The notes under the pieces: generated by a model
What the model saw: the letters and a program-made list of their open reading frames with translations, nothing else
What the model was told of the DNA's origin: nothing
The model's database searches: none
Part shown: in pieces, positions 46,392 through 54,840 of the stretch
How positions within the stretch are numbered: position 1 is the first letter of the stretch
How the letters are laid out: each line of letters opens with the position of its first letter
Source: 66-474 sp051961995
GTDB taxonomy: Bacteria > Pseudomonadota > Gammaproteobacteria > Xanthomonadales > Rhodanobacteraceae
Length of the DNA stretch: 64,000 nucleotides
Reading direction: 5' to 3'
Assembly (NCBI GenBank): GCA_051961995.1
Contig: JBQCCR010000036.1
Span: forward strand, 1 to 64,000
Program-made: the position numbers and the translations under genes

Positions 46392-48806
46392 TCAGGCATC
46401 GATCCACAACGCAAGCGTATCCAGCGAGCTGGCAAGCCGACGCTCCGCAGTTCGCGCGGATTCAAGGTCACGCGCACGTCCGGCGGCTTCCACCGCGTCC
46501 GCCGCGGCGCGCACGTCGCGCGCGCCGACCAGGGCGGCCGCGCCTTTCATGCGATGCGCCTCGCGGGTCGCATCGGCGAGGTTTTCCGCGCGCAGCGCTT
46601 CGCGCATTGCGTGCAGGTCGCGGTGCGCGCTGAGCAGGAAATCGCGCAACAGGTTCCTCGCCAGCACGCGGTCCTCGCCGGCGATCTCCTTCAGTACCGC
46701 CTGTTCGATCGGCGCCTGCGGAGCGCTGAGGAGGTCGGTGTAGGGATCGAACAGGGCTTCAGCAGAGGGGCGGGGCAGGCTTTCGATCACCCGCTCGCCT
46801 GGATCGAAGGCGACGTGCGGCAGCCACTGGTGCAGGGTAGCGGCCAGCTGCGCGATCCGCAGCGGCTTGCCGAGGAAGTCGTCCATGCCGGCTCCCAGAC
46901 ACCGCTCCGGCTCGCCCTTGCTGACATTGGCGGTGATCGCGACGATCGGCGTGCGTTCGCGCCGCTCCGCGCGTTCAATCCTGCGGATCGCGGCGGTGAG
47001 CTGGTAGCCATCCATGCGCGGCATGTGGATGTCGGCCAGCAACAATGCGTAGCGCCCACTCTTCCAGCGTTCCAGCGCATCCTCGCCATCCACCGCTGTT
47101 TCGCAGGCGTAGCCGGCGCGCGCCAATTGCCGGGTCAGCACCTCGCGGTTGGTCGGGTGATCATCCACGACGAGGACCAGGCTGCGTTCCTGCTCGGCCT
47201 GCTCCACGCTCGGCAGCGCGCGACTGGGAAAGGATTCCTCGCCGGGTTCGCCGCGAGCCGGTGGCAGTGCGGCCGGATCGCCGAGCGCCAGCACCACGAT
47301 GAGGCTGAAGGTGCTGCCCGCGCCGGGCTGGCTGGCCAGCTCGATCTCACCATCCATCAGGTGCGCGAGCTGGCGGCAGATCGCCAATCCCAAGCCGGTG
47401 CCGCCGAATTGGCGCGCGGTGCCGCTATCGCCCTGCGAGAACGGCTGGAACAACTGGGTGCGCTGTTCGTCGCTGATGCCGATGCCGCTGTCGCGCACGC
47501 GCAGCGCGATGCGTTGGCGGTTGTCCGGCAGCAGCTCCAGGATTTCCGCGCGCACGACCACACCGCCGGCGCGGGTGAATTTCAGCGCGTTGGAAAGGAA
47601 GTTCGAAAGGATCTGCCGCAAGCGCAGCGGATCGGCGAGGTAGGCCTGCGCGAGTGCCTCATCCAGCGACAGCTCCAGCGTCAGTCCCTTGCTGGATGCG
47701 ATGCCGAGAAAATTGTGCACGGTGTGGCTGAACAGCCGGCGCAGGTCCACGTTTTCCGGCGCAAGCTGCATGCGTCCGGCCTCGATCTTGGAGAAGTCCA
47801 GGATGTCGCCGATGATCTGCAGCAGGCTTTGCGCCGAACTCTGCACGATGTTGACGCAGCGGCGCTGTTCGGCATCAAGCCGGGTGTGCTCCAGCAATTC
47901 CAGCATGCCGGTGATGCCGATCATGGGCGTGCGGATCTCGTGGCTCATCGCCGCGAGGAAGGAACTTTTGGCGCGGCTGGCTTCCTGCGCACGCGCTTCG
48001 CTGTCGCGCAGACCGGCGGCGTTGTGCTTGATGTCCGTGCGCATCGCCGAGAACACGTCCATCACTTCGCCGATTTCGCCGGGCACGCGTTTGCCCGGAT
48101 GCACATCGAAATCGCCCGCGCGCATGCCTTGCGCCATCCGCACCATCTGTTCGATGCCGCGATAGATGTTGCGCAGCACGCGGCGGCCGGCGAAGGCGAC
48201 GATCAGCAGCGCCAGCGCAGACAGGCCCAGCCGCCACCACGACAGCCAGCGGGCGTGCGCGGCATCGTCGCGCAGTTGCTGCTCGGCATCGAGGATCTTC
48301 AGATCCGAAAGCAGATCCAGATCGCCCAGCAGCGGATCGAATGCGGGAAACAATTCGGCATCGGCGAACCGGCCCAGGCCGGCGAGATCGCGCGCCTGCA
48401 GCAGGCTTTTGAGATGCGCGACTGCGACATCGGCGCGTGCACGTTCGCGGTCAATGCGCACCAGCAATTCGTGTTGCCTGGACGGAAGCGCCTCCGCATG
48501 CAGCGCGGCGATCGCCTGCGCGATGCGCGCGCGGTCGGCATCCAGCGACTGCAGGGCTGCGTTCCAGCCCATCAGTCCGTTGCGCACCTTGAAGGTGAGG
48601 CCGATGATGTCTATGCCGTAGGCGTCGGTGAGTGCCTTGACCTCGCTCTGCCCGCCGAGTGCGTTGTCGTACAGGCGCGTGAGGGTGGCTTCGTGCGCAC
48701 GTTGATAGATCTCGTCCAGCACGATCACGCTGGCGCCGGCGACCAGCAGCACGCCGAACAGCAGCGACAGCTGGCGACGGACCGTCCAGAAGCGGTTGGC
48801 ACTCAT
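46392..48806 (-). CDS. hybrid sensor histidine kinase with REC and Hpt domains
   Basis: 804 residues: membrane helix (about 10-31), periplasmic helical domain, second helix (about 190-210), HAMP, histidine kinase core with S-H-E-I-R-T-P-M, ATPase domain with G-T-G-L-G-L-A, receiver domain with phosphoacceptor in L-A-D-I-H-M-P-R-M-D-G, and Hpt domain with A-H-R-M-K-G-A-A. A BarA-like phosphorelay in one protein. Start ATG 48806 is chosen; an upstream ATG would read a dispersed repeat. The REC-EAL gene upstream on the same strand is a plausible partner. Confidence 0.9.
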   Translation of the reverse strand: MSANRFWTVRRQLSLLFGVLLVAGASVIVLDEIYQRAHEATLTRLYDNALGGQSEVKALTDAYGIDIIGLTFKVRNGLMGWNAALQSLDADRARIAQAIAALHAEALPSRQHELLVRIDRERARADVAVAHLKSLLQARDLAGLGRFADAELFPAFDPLLGDLDLLSDLKILDAEQQLRDDAAHARWLSWWRLGLSALALLIVAFAGRRVLRNIYRGIEQMVRMAQGMRAGDFDVHPGKRVPGEIGEVMDVFSAMRTDIKHNAAGLRDSEARAQEASRAKSSFLAAMSHEIRTPMIGITGMLELLEHTRLDAEQRRCVNIVQSSAQSLLQIIGDILDFSKIEAGRMQLAPENVDLRRLFSHTVHNFLGIASSKGLTLELSLDEALAQAYLADPLRLRQILSNFLSNALKFTRAGGVVVRAEILELLPDNRQRIALRVRDSGIGISDEQRTQLFQPFSQGDSGTARQFGGTGLGLAICRQLAHLMDGEIELASQPGAGSTFSLIVVLALGDPAALPPARGEPGEESFPSRALPSVEQAEQERSLVLVVDDHPTNREVLTRQLARAGYACETAVDGEDALERWKSGRYALLLADIHMPRMDGYQLTAAIRRIERAERRERTPIVAITANVSKGEPERCLGAGMDDFLGKPLRIAQLAATLHQWLPHVAFDPGERVIESLPRPSAEALFDPYTDLLSAPQAPIEQAVLKEIAGEDRVLARNLLRDFLLSAHRDLHAMREALRAENLADATREAHRMKGAAALVGARDVRAAADAVEAAGRARDLESARTAERRLASSLDTLALWIDA

Positions 48807-48829
48807 GTCCGGGCAGGGGTGCGGGCCGT

Positions 48830-48908
48830 CTGGTTGCCAGTTGTCGGTCGCAGGTTGCCGGAAGGGCGGCATGACGGATCGGCGACCGACGATCGGCTAC
48901 CGGCAACC
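48830..48908. repeat. GGTTGTCGGTTGCCGG dispersed inverted repeat, copy 2
   Basis: Arms CTGGTTGCCAGTTGTCGGTC and GGCGACCGACGATCGGC...CCGGCAACC, between the REC-EAL gene and the hybrid kinase gene. If the kinase start were upstream, its first 22 residues would come from this repeat. Confidence 0.65.
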
Positions 48909-48932
48909 CCCGAATCCGGATGAGCGCGTGCG

Positions 48933-50129
48933 CTACGCATGGCTCCTGCGCCACTGCTGCACCAGCTCCGGCAGCTCCTCGCCCGGCACCGCCATGCCGA
49001 TCAGCGCGCCTTGCGCGCGCGTGCAATCCAGCTCGGCCAGCATCTGCCACTCGTCCATGCTCTGCACGCCTTCGGCGACGGTGGTGAGCCCGAGTTTGTG
49101 GCCCAGGCCCAGGCTGGCCTCCACCACCGCGCGTTTGCGCGAATCGTCGATCGCGCCATTGATGAATCCCTGGTCAATCTTCAATTCCGAGACCGGCAAC
49201 TGCGCGAGATGCGTGAGCGAGGACCAGCCGGTGCCGAAGTCGTCTACCGACAGCCCGAAGCCTTTCAGTCGCAGTCGCGCCAGCACGTTCAGGACCTTGG
49301 CCGCCTCGTGCATCACCGCGGTTTCGGTGAGTTCCAGGGTGACATCGCGCGGCTCCACGCCCGCGTGTTGCGCGATTGCCTGATAACGATCCGCCGCGGC
49401 GATGTCGGCGAGGTTGTGCATGGACACGTTCACCGACAGGTGCAGGCTGAGCCCCTGCGTCTGCCAGCGCTTTCGCCACGCGCAGGCCTGCGCCAGCATG
49501 CGTTCGGTCAGCGCATCGATCAGGTCGGCGCGCTCGAGTTCGGGAATGAAACGCGCCGGCGGGATCTGCCGGCCGTCATGCTGCCATCGCGCCAGTGCTT
49601 CCACGCCGATCACGAAGCCGCTGCCGATCGCCACCTGCGGCTGGAACCACGGCACGAACGCATCGTGCGCCAGCGCTTCGGCCAGCAGGCCTTCGTTGAT
49701 CTCGACCTCGCCGTCGTCGCGGCGCGTCTCCTCGTCGCGCGAGAACGACTCCAGCGCCTGCTGCAGCTTGGCCGCGGTCAGTGGTTTCTCCAGCGTGCCG
49801 AGCACGCGCAGGCCGGACGCGCGCGCCATGATCTGCACGGTGTTGAGCAGCGCGGGATCGAGTGCGGTCAGCACCACCACCGCGTACGCCAGCCGTTCGC
49901 GCGCGATGTGCCCGATGAACTCGACACCATCCATGCGCGGCAGGTCGAGATCCACCAGCACCACGTCCATCGGCCTGGGTTGTCCGGCGAGCAACGTCAG
50001 CGCACCGTGGCCGTCGGCGGCCTGCAACGCATGCTGCACACCGATCTGGCCGAGGAGGCGCAGCGCGACCTCGCGCTGGAATGCGTGGTCCTCGACCACC
50101 AGCACCGACAGTCCGTCCAGTTTCTCCAT
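48933..50129 (-). CDS. response regulator with EAL c-di-GMP phosphodiesterase domain
   Basis: 398 residues. Receiver domain with phosphoacceptor in L-V-D-L-D-L-P-R-M-D-G, then an EAL domain with E-A-L-A-R, N-V-S, E-L-T-E-T, D-D-F-G-T-G, K-I-D and A-E-G-V. All the metal and catalytic positions I can identify are kept, so active hydrolysis of c-di-GMP is likely. RpfR/PvrR-like architecture. Start M-E-K-L at 50129 has AGGGG 6 bases upstream. Confidence 0.92.
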   Translation of the reverse strand: MEKLDGLSVLVVEDHAFQREVALRLLGQIGVQHALQAADGHGALTLLAGQPRPMDVVLVDLDLPRMDGVEFIGHIARERLAYAVVVLTALDPALLNTVQIMARASGLRVLGTLEKPLTAAKLQQALESFSRDEETRRDDGEVEINEGLLAEALAHDAFVPWFQPQVAIGSGFVIGVEALARWQHDGRQIPPARFIPELERADLIDALTERMLAQACAWRKRWQTQGLSLHLSVNVSMHNLADIAAADRYQAIAQHAGVEPRDVTLELTETAVMHEAAKVLNVLARLRLKGFGLSVDDFGTGWSSLTHLAQLPVSELKIDQGFINGAIDDSRKRAVVEASLGLGHKLGLTTVAEGVQSMDEWQMLAELDCTRAQGALIGMAVPGEELPELVQQWRRSHA

Positions 50130-50169
50130 CCGTCGCCCCTGACGTGCGCCGTCCTTGCGAGTTCCCGGC

Positions 50170-50175
50170 ATCATA
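50170..50175 (-). promoter_or_regulatory. -10 element TATGAT of the REC-EAL gene
   Basis: TATGAT on the minus strand with TTGCGC 16 bases upstream, about 40 bases before the start codon. The remaining gap to 50404 contains TTCACAACCTTGCAAAGGTGAA (50231-50252), an imperfect palindrome that could be an operator, and nothing coding. Confidence 0.4.
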
Positions 50176-50404
50176 CGTGCCGCACCGCGTGGCGCAACTT
50201 TCCGGACGCGCGCGGAGATGCCGGATCACAAAGTTCACAACCTTGCAAAGGTGAAACCTGGCGGGCCGCGACCGGCGCGTGTCGGCGGGTTTCCCATTGA
50301 CTGGAGCGTGCGGTCAAAGCGGCCACCTTGGCGAAGATCCGCGCGGCAGCGGGTTCCGTGCGCTGTTCGATATTCGCAGCCACGCACGAATGCAGACCAC
50401 GCAA

Positions 50405-50605
50405 TCACGTGTGCGCGGGACCCCGGATCACCCGCGCCGGCAGGCTCAGGATTGCGCGCAGCAGGTCGAACACGCCCTCCACCGCGAGGCCGAGCAGCCG
50501 GAACGGCAGGGTCAGCAGCCAGACGATGGGCCACAGGATCAGTGCCAGCAGCGCCAGCGGCCAGCACACGATCAGCAGCACCAGCCAGAGCAGGAAGCCG
50601 ACCAT
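50405..50605 (-). CDS. 66-residue hydrophobic membrane protein
   Basis: Two overlapping hydrophobic stretches (about 3-24 and 25-40) rich in Leu and Trp, then an amphipathic tail. It begins 8 bases after the stop of the DUF3014 gene, implying cotranscription. Small size and composition are the only clues. No family recognised. The ribosome site is weak. Confidence 0.55.
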   Translation of the reverse strand: MVGFLLWLVLLIVCWPLALLALILWPIVWLLTLPFRLLGLAVEGVFDLLRAILSLPARVIRGPAHT

Positions 50606-50613
50606 GCGGGCGT

Positions 50614-51510
50614 TCAGTGTGTTCCCGCTTCGGCCGGCGCGTTGTGGGTGGCAGGCGTGACGGTGCTTGCCGGCGCGACCCCGACCTGGCCCGCGGGTGC
50701 GAGCGAACCGTTGGGCGCCGGCAGCTTCTGCCCGACCAGCAGTCCGCGGATCGTGTTCAACCTGGCCTTGATCTTCGCCTCATTTTCCGGGCCGGTGTGC
50801 AGCAGCATCTTTTGCCCGGCCGAAAGCGACTCGAGCTGCGAATCGGCGTAGACGTAAAACGCACCGCTCTTCTTCACTTCGATCGGCTGCTTCGGTTCCG
50901 GTGTCGCGATCAGATTGTCGAGGGTGGCGATCAGACGATCGTTGAAATAGCCCTTTGGATAACCGAGTTCGCGATAGGCCTGCTGGAACAGCGGGTAGTT
51001 GCGCACATACCAGCCGACCAGCGCCTTCGGATCCGCCGCCTCGATCACCTGCATGTACGGCGCATAGCGCTGGTCATTCTGCGGAGCGATCACGGACTGG
51101 CCGTTGACCTGTTGCACCGCGAACGCGCCCTGCGGCGTGCGCAGCGGCATGATGCGGGTGGAACCGAACGTCTGCCGCGGCAGCGCATCCACCGTCGCGA
51201 CGATGTTGGGGATGATCGCCTGCTGCAGCAGCAGGTCGCGCAAACCCTGCATGCCCGGCAGCGCCAGCAGTTGCTGCATGATCTGCGCGTCGCTGTTGTG
51301 CAGGTCCGGCAGTGCGCCGCTGGCGCCGGAAGCCGGCACGCTGGCGCGATTGATCGGATAAGCCGGCGCGGTGCTGGCCGAAGCCGGAGGATTCGTCCCC
51401 GCGGGCGACGGGCCTTTCGGACCCGGGCGCTCGAACACGAAGAACCAGATCGCGATCGCGATGACCGCCAGCAGCACGATGATCGCGATCCACTGCGCAG
51501 CCGATCTCAT
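50614..51510 (-). CDS. DUF3014 domain-containing membrane-anchored protein
   Basis: 298 residues: membrane helix (about 8-27), Pro/Ala/Ser linker, and a periplasmic domain with L-P-x-L-x-x-S-D, W-Y-V-x-x-Y-P-L-F-Q-x-A-Y-x-E-L-G-Y-P and F-N-D-R. This is the DUF3014 pattern. Function unknown. A Pro/Ala-rich tail of 30 residues follows the domain. It lies between two other small membrane proteins on the same strand. Confidence 0.8.
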   Translation of the reverse strand: MRSAAQWIAIIVLLAVIAIAIWFFVFERPGPKGPSPAGTNPPASASTAPAYPINRASVPASGASGALPDLHNSDAQIMQQLLALPGMQGLRDLLLQQAIIPNIVATVDALPRQTFGSTRIMPLRTPQGAFAVQQVNGQSVIAPQNDQRYAPYMQVIEAADPKALVGWYVRNYPLFQQAYRELGYPKGYFNDRLIATLDNLIATPEPKQPIEVKKSGAFYVYADSQLESLSAGQKMLLHTGPENEAKIKARLNTIRGLLVGQKLPAPNGSLAPAGQVGVAPASTVTPATHNAPAEAGTH

Positions 51511-51627
51511 GGCTATCCTCCGGCGCGGCCACTTGGCCTGGCGTTAATGGGCCCTACTTGGATGCGTGCGGAATCGGATGGTTCCGCGCGCGCATCGGCG
51601 ACACGGTGCACCGTTCGCAACCGCGGG

Positions 51628-51981
51628 TCAATGCGTGCCGCCGCTGACCGGGGCGGTGCTGGCGGATTTCGGAGACAACGCATTCGGCGGCGTGCCGGCC
51701 GAAGCCGGTGGCGGCAGCATGGTCGAGTTGCTCATGGCATTCGGCTGGATGGCCGGCGCTGGACGCGTGGTGGCCGTGGCCGGCACGCTGGCCGGAGTCT
51801 GCGCGCTGGTGGCCGGCGCGTAGCCCGGCGTCATCGGCACATCGGTCCGCGGATTGATGCTTCGGCCGAGATCACTGGCCCAGTAAATCCAGGCCACGAT
51901 GATCGCGGCGATGATGATCGCCGCAATGATCCAGAACAGCACCGGTCGGGGGCGACGAGGCGGCGGTGCGGACGGCGGCAT
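51628..51981 (-). CDS. small Ala/Pro-rich membrane protein
   Basis: 117 residues: proline-rich start (M-P-P-S-A-P-P-P-R-R), one membrane helix rich in isoleucine (about 15-38), and a disordered Ala/Pro/Thr tail. ATG 51981 has AGGAG 5 bases upstream. The general plan (helix plus A/P-rich periplasmic tail) matches the N-terminus of the adjacent DUF3014 protein, so it may be a degenerate paralogue. No known function. Confidence 0.6.
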   Translation of the reverse strand: MPPSAPPPRRPRPVLFWIIAAIIIAAIIVAWIYWASDLGRSINPRTDVPMTPGYAPATSAQTPASVPATATTRPAPAIQPNAMSNSTMLPPPASAGTPPNALSPKSASTAPVSGGTH

Positions 51982-52057
51982 GACGACTCCTGTCAGCACA
52001 CTCTATTGATGTGGCCACCCTGACAATCCCGGCGTGCAGGGAACGCGAAGGCGCGTC

Positions 52058-52143
52058 GGCGGGTCAGCCGCGCAGCGGCGTAACCCGCCATGTATCCCGA
52101 TGTGCCTTGCGGCGGGTTGCGCGTCCTGCGACAACCCGCCCTG
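52058..52143. repeat. GGCGGGTC/AACCCGCC palindrome cluster
   Basis: Two inverted pairs made of GCGGGT(C/T) and AACCCGCC, related to 3703-3826. It fills the gap between the small membrane gene and the DUF1993 gene. Confidence 0.6.
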
Positions 52144-52157
52144 CGGTCCGCTGTTGC

Positions 52158-52667
52158 TCAGCGTGTTCCGATGAAATCGGTCTTGCCGATCTCCACGCCC
52201 GCCACGCGCAGGATGTCGTAGGCGGTGGTGCAGTGGAAGAACAGATTGGGCAGGGTGAACTGCTGGAGGTACTGGATGCCGGTGAAATCCATGTCGCCAT
52301 TGCGCATCTTGAGATGGATCGGGCGATCCTCGCTGCCGTCAATCTGTTCGGGCTTGAAGCTCTGCACGTAGGCGGTCGCGCGCTCGATGCGCGCATACAC
52401 CTCGGCGAAGGTCTTCTCGTTGTCCTCGAACGACTGCGGCTCCACGCCGGCCAGCCGGGCCGCGCCGCGCGCGGCCATGTCGCAGGCGATCTGCACCTGC
52501 TTCACCAGCGGCAGCATGTCGAAGATCAACCGCTGCTGCAGCAGCGCGTCGGGTTCGGGGACCTGCTTCGCCCGGGCGTGCGCCTCGCCTTTCTTCAAGA
52601 CATGGGTGAGGTTGTTCAGCGCGCGCACGAACACTGGGACGGAAGCGGTGTACATCGAAATCGTCAT
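52158..52667 (-). CDS. DUF1993 domain protein
   Basis: 169 residues, all helical. M-(T/S)-I-S-M-Y-x-A-S-V-P-V-F start, L-P-L-V-K-Q-V in the middle and the C-terminal F-F-H-x-x-T-A-Y-D-I-L-R-x-x-G-V. This matches DUF1993, a DinB-like four-helix fold of unknown function. ATG 52667 has AGGAGA 9 bases upstream. Confidence 0.85.
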   Translation of the reverse strand: MTISMYTASVPVFVRALNNLTHVLKKGEAHARAKQVPEPDALLQQRLIFDMLPLVKQVQIACDMAARGAARLAGVEPQSFEDNEKTFAEVYARIERATAYVQSFKPEQIDGSEDRPIHLKMRNGDMDFTGIQYLQQFTLPNLFFHCTTAYDILRVAGVEIGKTDFIGTR

Positions 52668-52753
52668 GGGTTGAATCTCCTGAGGACTATGAAACGTACT
52701 TGTCGAAAAGTGCAGCAAAGGATGGCAGCTTTCACGCGCAGGAATGCGCAACA

Positions 52754-54016
52754 TCAAACCGACTCGCCCGCCGGCGCGTGCGCCGTACCGCGCGTGATCC
52801 TCGCGGTCAGCGCCAGTGAAGCGAGGATCAGCCCCGCCGCCAGAACGAACGAGATGCCGGGCAGATGTTGCACCGGTGCGTGATCACTGATGAACAGCGC
52901 GAACAGGTTGGCGAACAACGCGGGACCGAAGATGCCGGCGAGGCTTTGCAGGCTGGTCAGCGCGCCCTGCAACCGGCCCTGCTCGCTCGGATCCACCTGA
53001 TGGGTGATCAGCGATTGCGCCGGCGGGCTGGCCAACCCGCCCAGGCACAGCAGCGGAATGCCGGCGAGGAAGATCCAGGCATGCGGAGCCAGCCCGAAGA
53101 GCAGGTAACCGAGCATGCCGAACGACAGGCCGGCCAGGATGATCCGCCGCTCGCTCGTCCTCGGCATCCATTTGCGCACGAGTACGCCCTGCACGAAAGC
53201 CGTGCACAGGCCGACGAGGCTCAGCGTGTTGCCCACGGTCACCGGCCCCCAGCCGTAGCGGTAATCGGTATAGAGCACGTAAGTGGAATTGAGCGAGTAC
53301 TGCGCCAGCGCGATCAGGAAGAACACCGCAGCCAGCCCGAATACCTGCGGGTAGCGGCGCAACAGCAGCAGCGAACCGAGCGGGTTGGCATGCCGCCAAT
53401 TGATCCTCGTGGTACGGCGCGCCCTCGGCAGGGATTCCGGCAGCACGAACAAGCCGAAGCAGAAATTGACCAGCGACAGGAACGCCGCACCCCAGAAGGG
53501 GGCACGCAGGCCGAAGTGCGCGAGCGCACTGCCGACGGCGGGACCGATCACGAAGCCGATGCCGAACGCGGCGCCGATCAGGCCGAAAGCCGCGGCGCGC
53601 TTCTCGCGCGGCGTGATGTCGGCGATGTAGGCGCCGGCCGTGGAATTGCTCGCGGCGCACATGCCCGAAATCCCGCGGCCCAGGAAAAGCAGCCACAGGA
53701 ACGGCGTCAACGCCATCACGATGAAGTCCACGCCCAGCCCGAAGCAGGAGATCAGGATCACCGCGCGGCGGCCGAAGCGGTCGGACAATGCGCCCTGGAT
53801 CGGCGAGCACAGGAACTGCATCAGCATGAACAGCGTGCCGAACGCGCTCTGCCACACCGCGGCTTTCGCGATGCTGCCGCCGATCAGTTGCACGATCAGG
53901 TGCGGCAACACCGGGATGATGATGCCGAAGCTCAACATGTCTATCGCCACGGTGACGAAGACGAAGATCACCGCGGCGTGGCGGCGCGGGTGCCCGGGAG
54001 CTTCAGCCAGAGACAT
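52754..54016 (-). CDS. MFS transporter, TetA-like (TCR/Tet family)
   Basis: 420 residues with twelve membrane helices. Motif A reads G-A-L-S-D-R-F-G-R-R at the 2-3 loop, and motif C-like G-x-x-x-G-P-A-V-G is in helix 5. DHA1-family proton antiporter, most like TCR/Tet proteins. Substrate uncertain; tetracycline resistance should not be assumed. No tetR neighbour is present. Confidence 0.88.
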   Translation of the reverse strand: MSLAEAPGHPRRHAAVIFVFVTVAIDMLSFGIIIPVLPHLIVQLIGGSIAKAAVWQSAFGTLFMLMQFLCSPIQGALSDRFGRRAVILISCFGLGVDFIVMALTPFLWLLFLGRGISGMCAASNSTAGAYIADITPREKRAAAFGLIGAAFGIGFVIGPAVGSALAHFGLRAPFWGAAFLSLVNFCFGLFVLPESLPRARRTTRINWRHANPLGSLLLLRRYPQVFGLAAVFFLIALAQYSLNSTYVLYTDYRYGWGPVTVGNTLSLVGLCTAFVQGVLVRKWMPRTSERRIILAGLSFGMLGYLLFGLAPHAWIFLAGIPLLCLGGLASPPAQSLITHQVDPSEQGRLQGALTSLQSLAGIFGPALFANLFALFISDHAPVQHLPGISFVLAAGLILASLALTARITRGTAHAPAGESV

Positions 54017-54043
54017 GCTTTGAAGGGTTCTTGTGACGGTAAA

Positions 54044-54673
54044 TTACTGGCCGCCATCAATATCAATGAAGCGCAAAAACTCCGCACGCGTGCGCGCATC
54101 GTCGCGGAACGCACCGAGCATCTGGCTGGTGATCAGCGACACGCCGCGCTTGTGCACGCCGCGGGTGGTCATGCACTGGTGCACCGCGTCCACCACCACG
54201 CCGACGCCGCGTGGTTGCAGCACGTTGCTGATGCAGGTGGCGATCTGCGCGGTCATCTTCTCCTGCACCTGGAAGCGGTGCGCGAACGCATCCACCACCC
54301 GCGCCAGTTTCGAGATGCCGACCACCTTGCCGTCGGGCAGGTAACCGACATGCGCGCGGCCGATGATCGGCGCCATGTGGTGCTCGCAGAAGGATTCGAA
54401 CTGGATGTCGCGCAACACGATCATCTCGTCGTAGCCGGCGACTTCCTCGAAGGTGCGGCGCATGTATTCCTCCGGATCCTCCGTGTAGCCGGAGAACCAT
54501 TCGGAGTAGGCGTCCACCACGCGCTTGGGAGTGTCGCGCAGGCCCTCGCGGGTGGGCTCGTCACCTGCCCAGCGCAACAGGGTACGCACCGCCTCCATTG
54601 CCTGTTCGCGCGAGACTTCAGGCGAGGTCGGCTTGGTCAGGGTGCAAAAGGATGGCTTGGGGGTTTCCGCCAT
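54044..54673 (-). CDS. folE: GTP cyclohydrolase I
   Basis: 209 residues. Zinc ligands and active-site region F-C-E-H-H-M and Q-C-M-T-T-R-G-V, with R-D-T-P-x-R-V upstream. Catalyses the first step of tetrahydrofolate synthesis, GTP to dihydroneopterin triphosphate. Start 54673. 28 bases separate it from the MFS gene downstream, so cotranscription is possible. Confidence 0.95.
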   Translation of the reverse strand: MAETPKPSFCTLTKPTSPEVSREQAMEAVRTLLRWAGDEPTREGLRDTPKRVVDAYSEWFSGYTEDPEEYMRRTFEEVAGYDEMIVLRDIQFESFCEHHMAPIIGRAHVGYLPDGKVVGISKLARVVDAFAHRFQVQEKMTAQIATCISNVLQPRGVGVVVDAVHQCMTTRGVHKRGVSLITSQMLGAFRDDARTRAEFLRFIDIDGGQ

Positions 54674-54840
54674 GGTTGACTCCCGCTGTGGAGGACAGTG
54701 CGTCGCGCGAACGTGCGACGCATCCGCGGAAGTGTAATGGCGACGTCAGGCCATGACATCAAGGCTGGCGTAAAGCCCGTTCGCGCTGGACGGGGCAAAA
54801 TGACCACCGTCGCCCTTCGCGACCTTCTCCGCAGTGATGG

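Noticed and set aside
46224..48923. 899-codon plus-strand frame opposite the hybrid kinase
   Set aside because: Same reasoning: shadow of a strong coding gene with recognisable kinase, receiver and Hpt motifs.
50200..50360. c-di-GMP riboswitch ahead of the EAL gene
   Set aside because: A TCAAAGC string looked suggestive, but the rest of the GEMM consensus is missing and it lies on the wrong strand for the EAL gene.
52754..54016. Tetracycline resistance gene
   Set aside because: The protein belongs to the TCR/Tet branch of MFS, but there is no tetR, no mobile element and no specific feature that shows tetracycline export.
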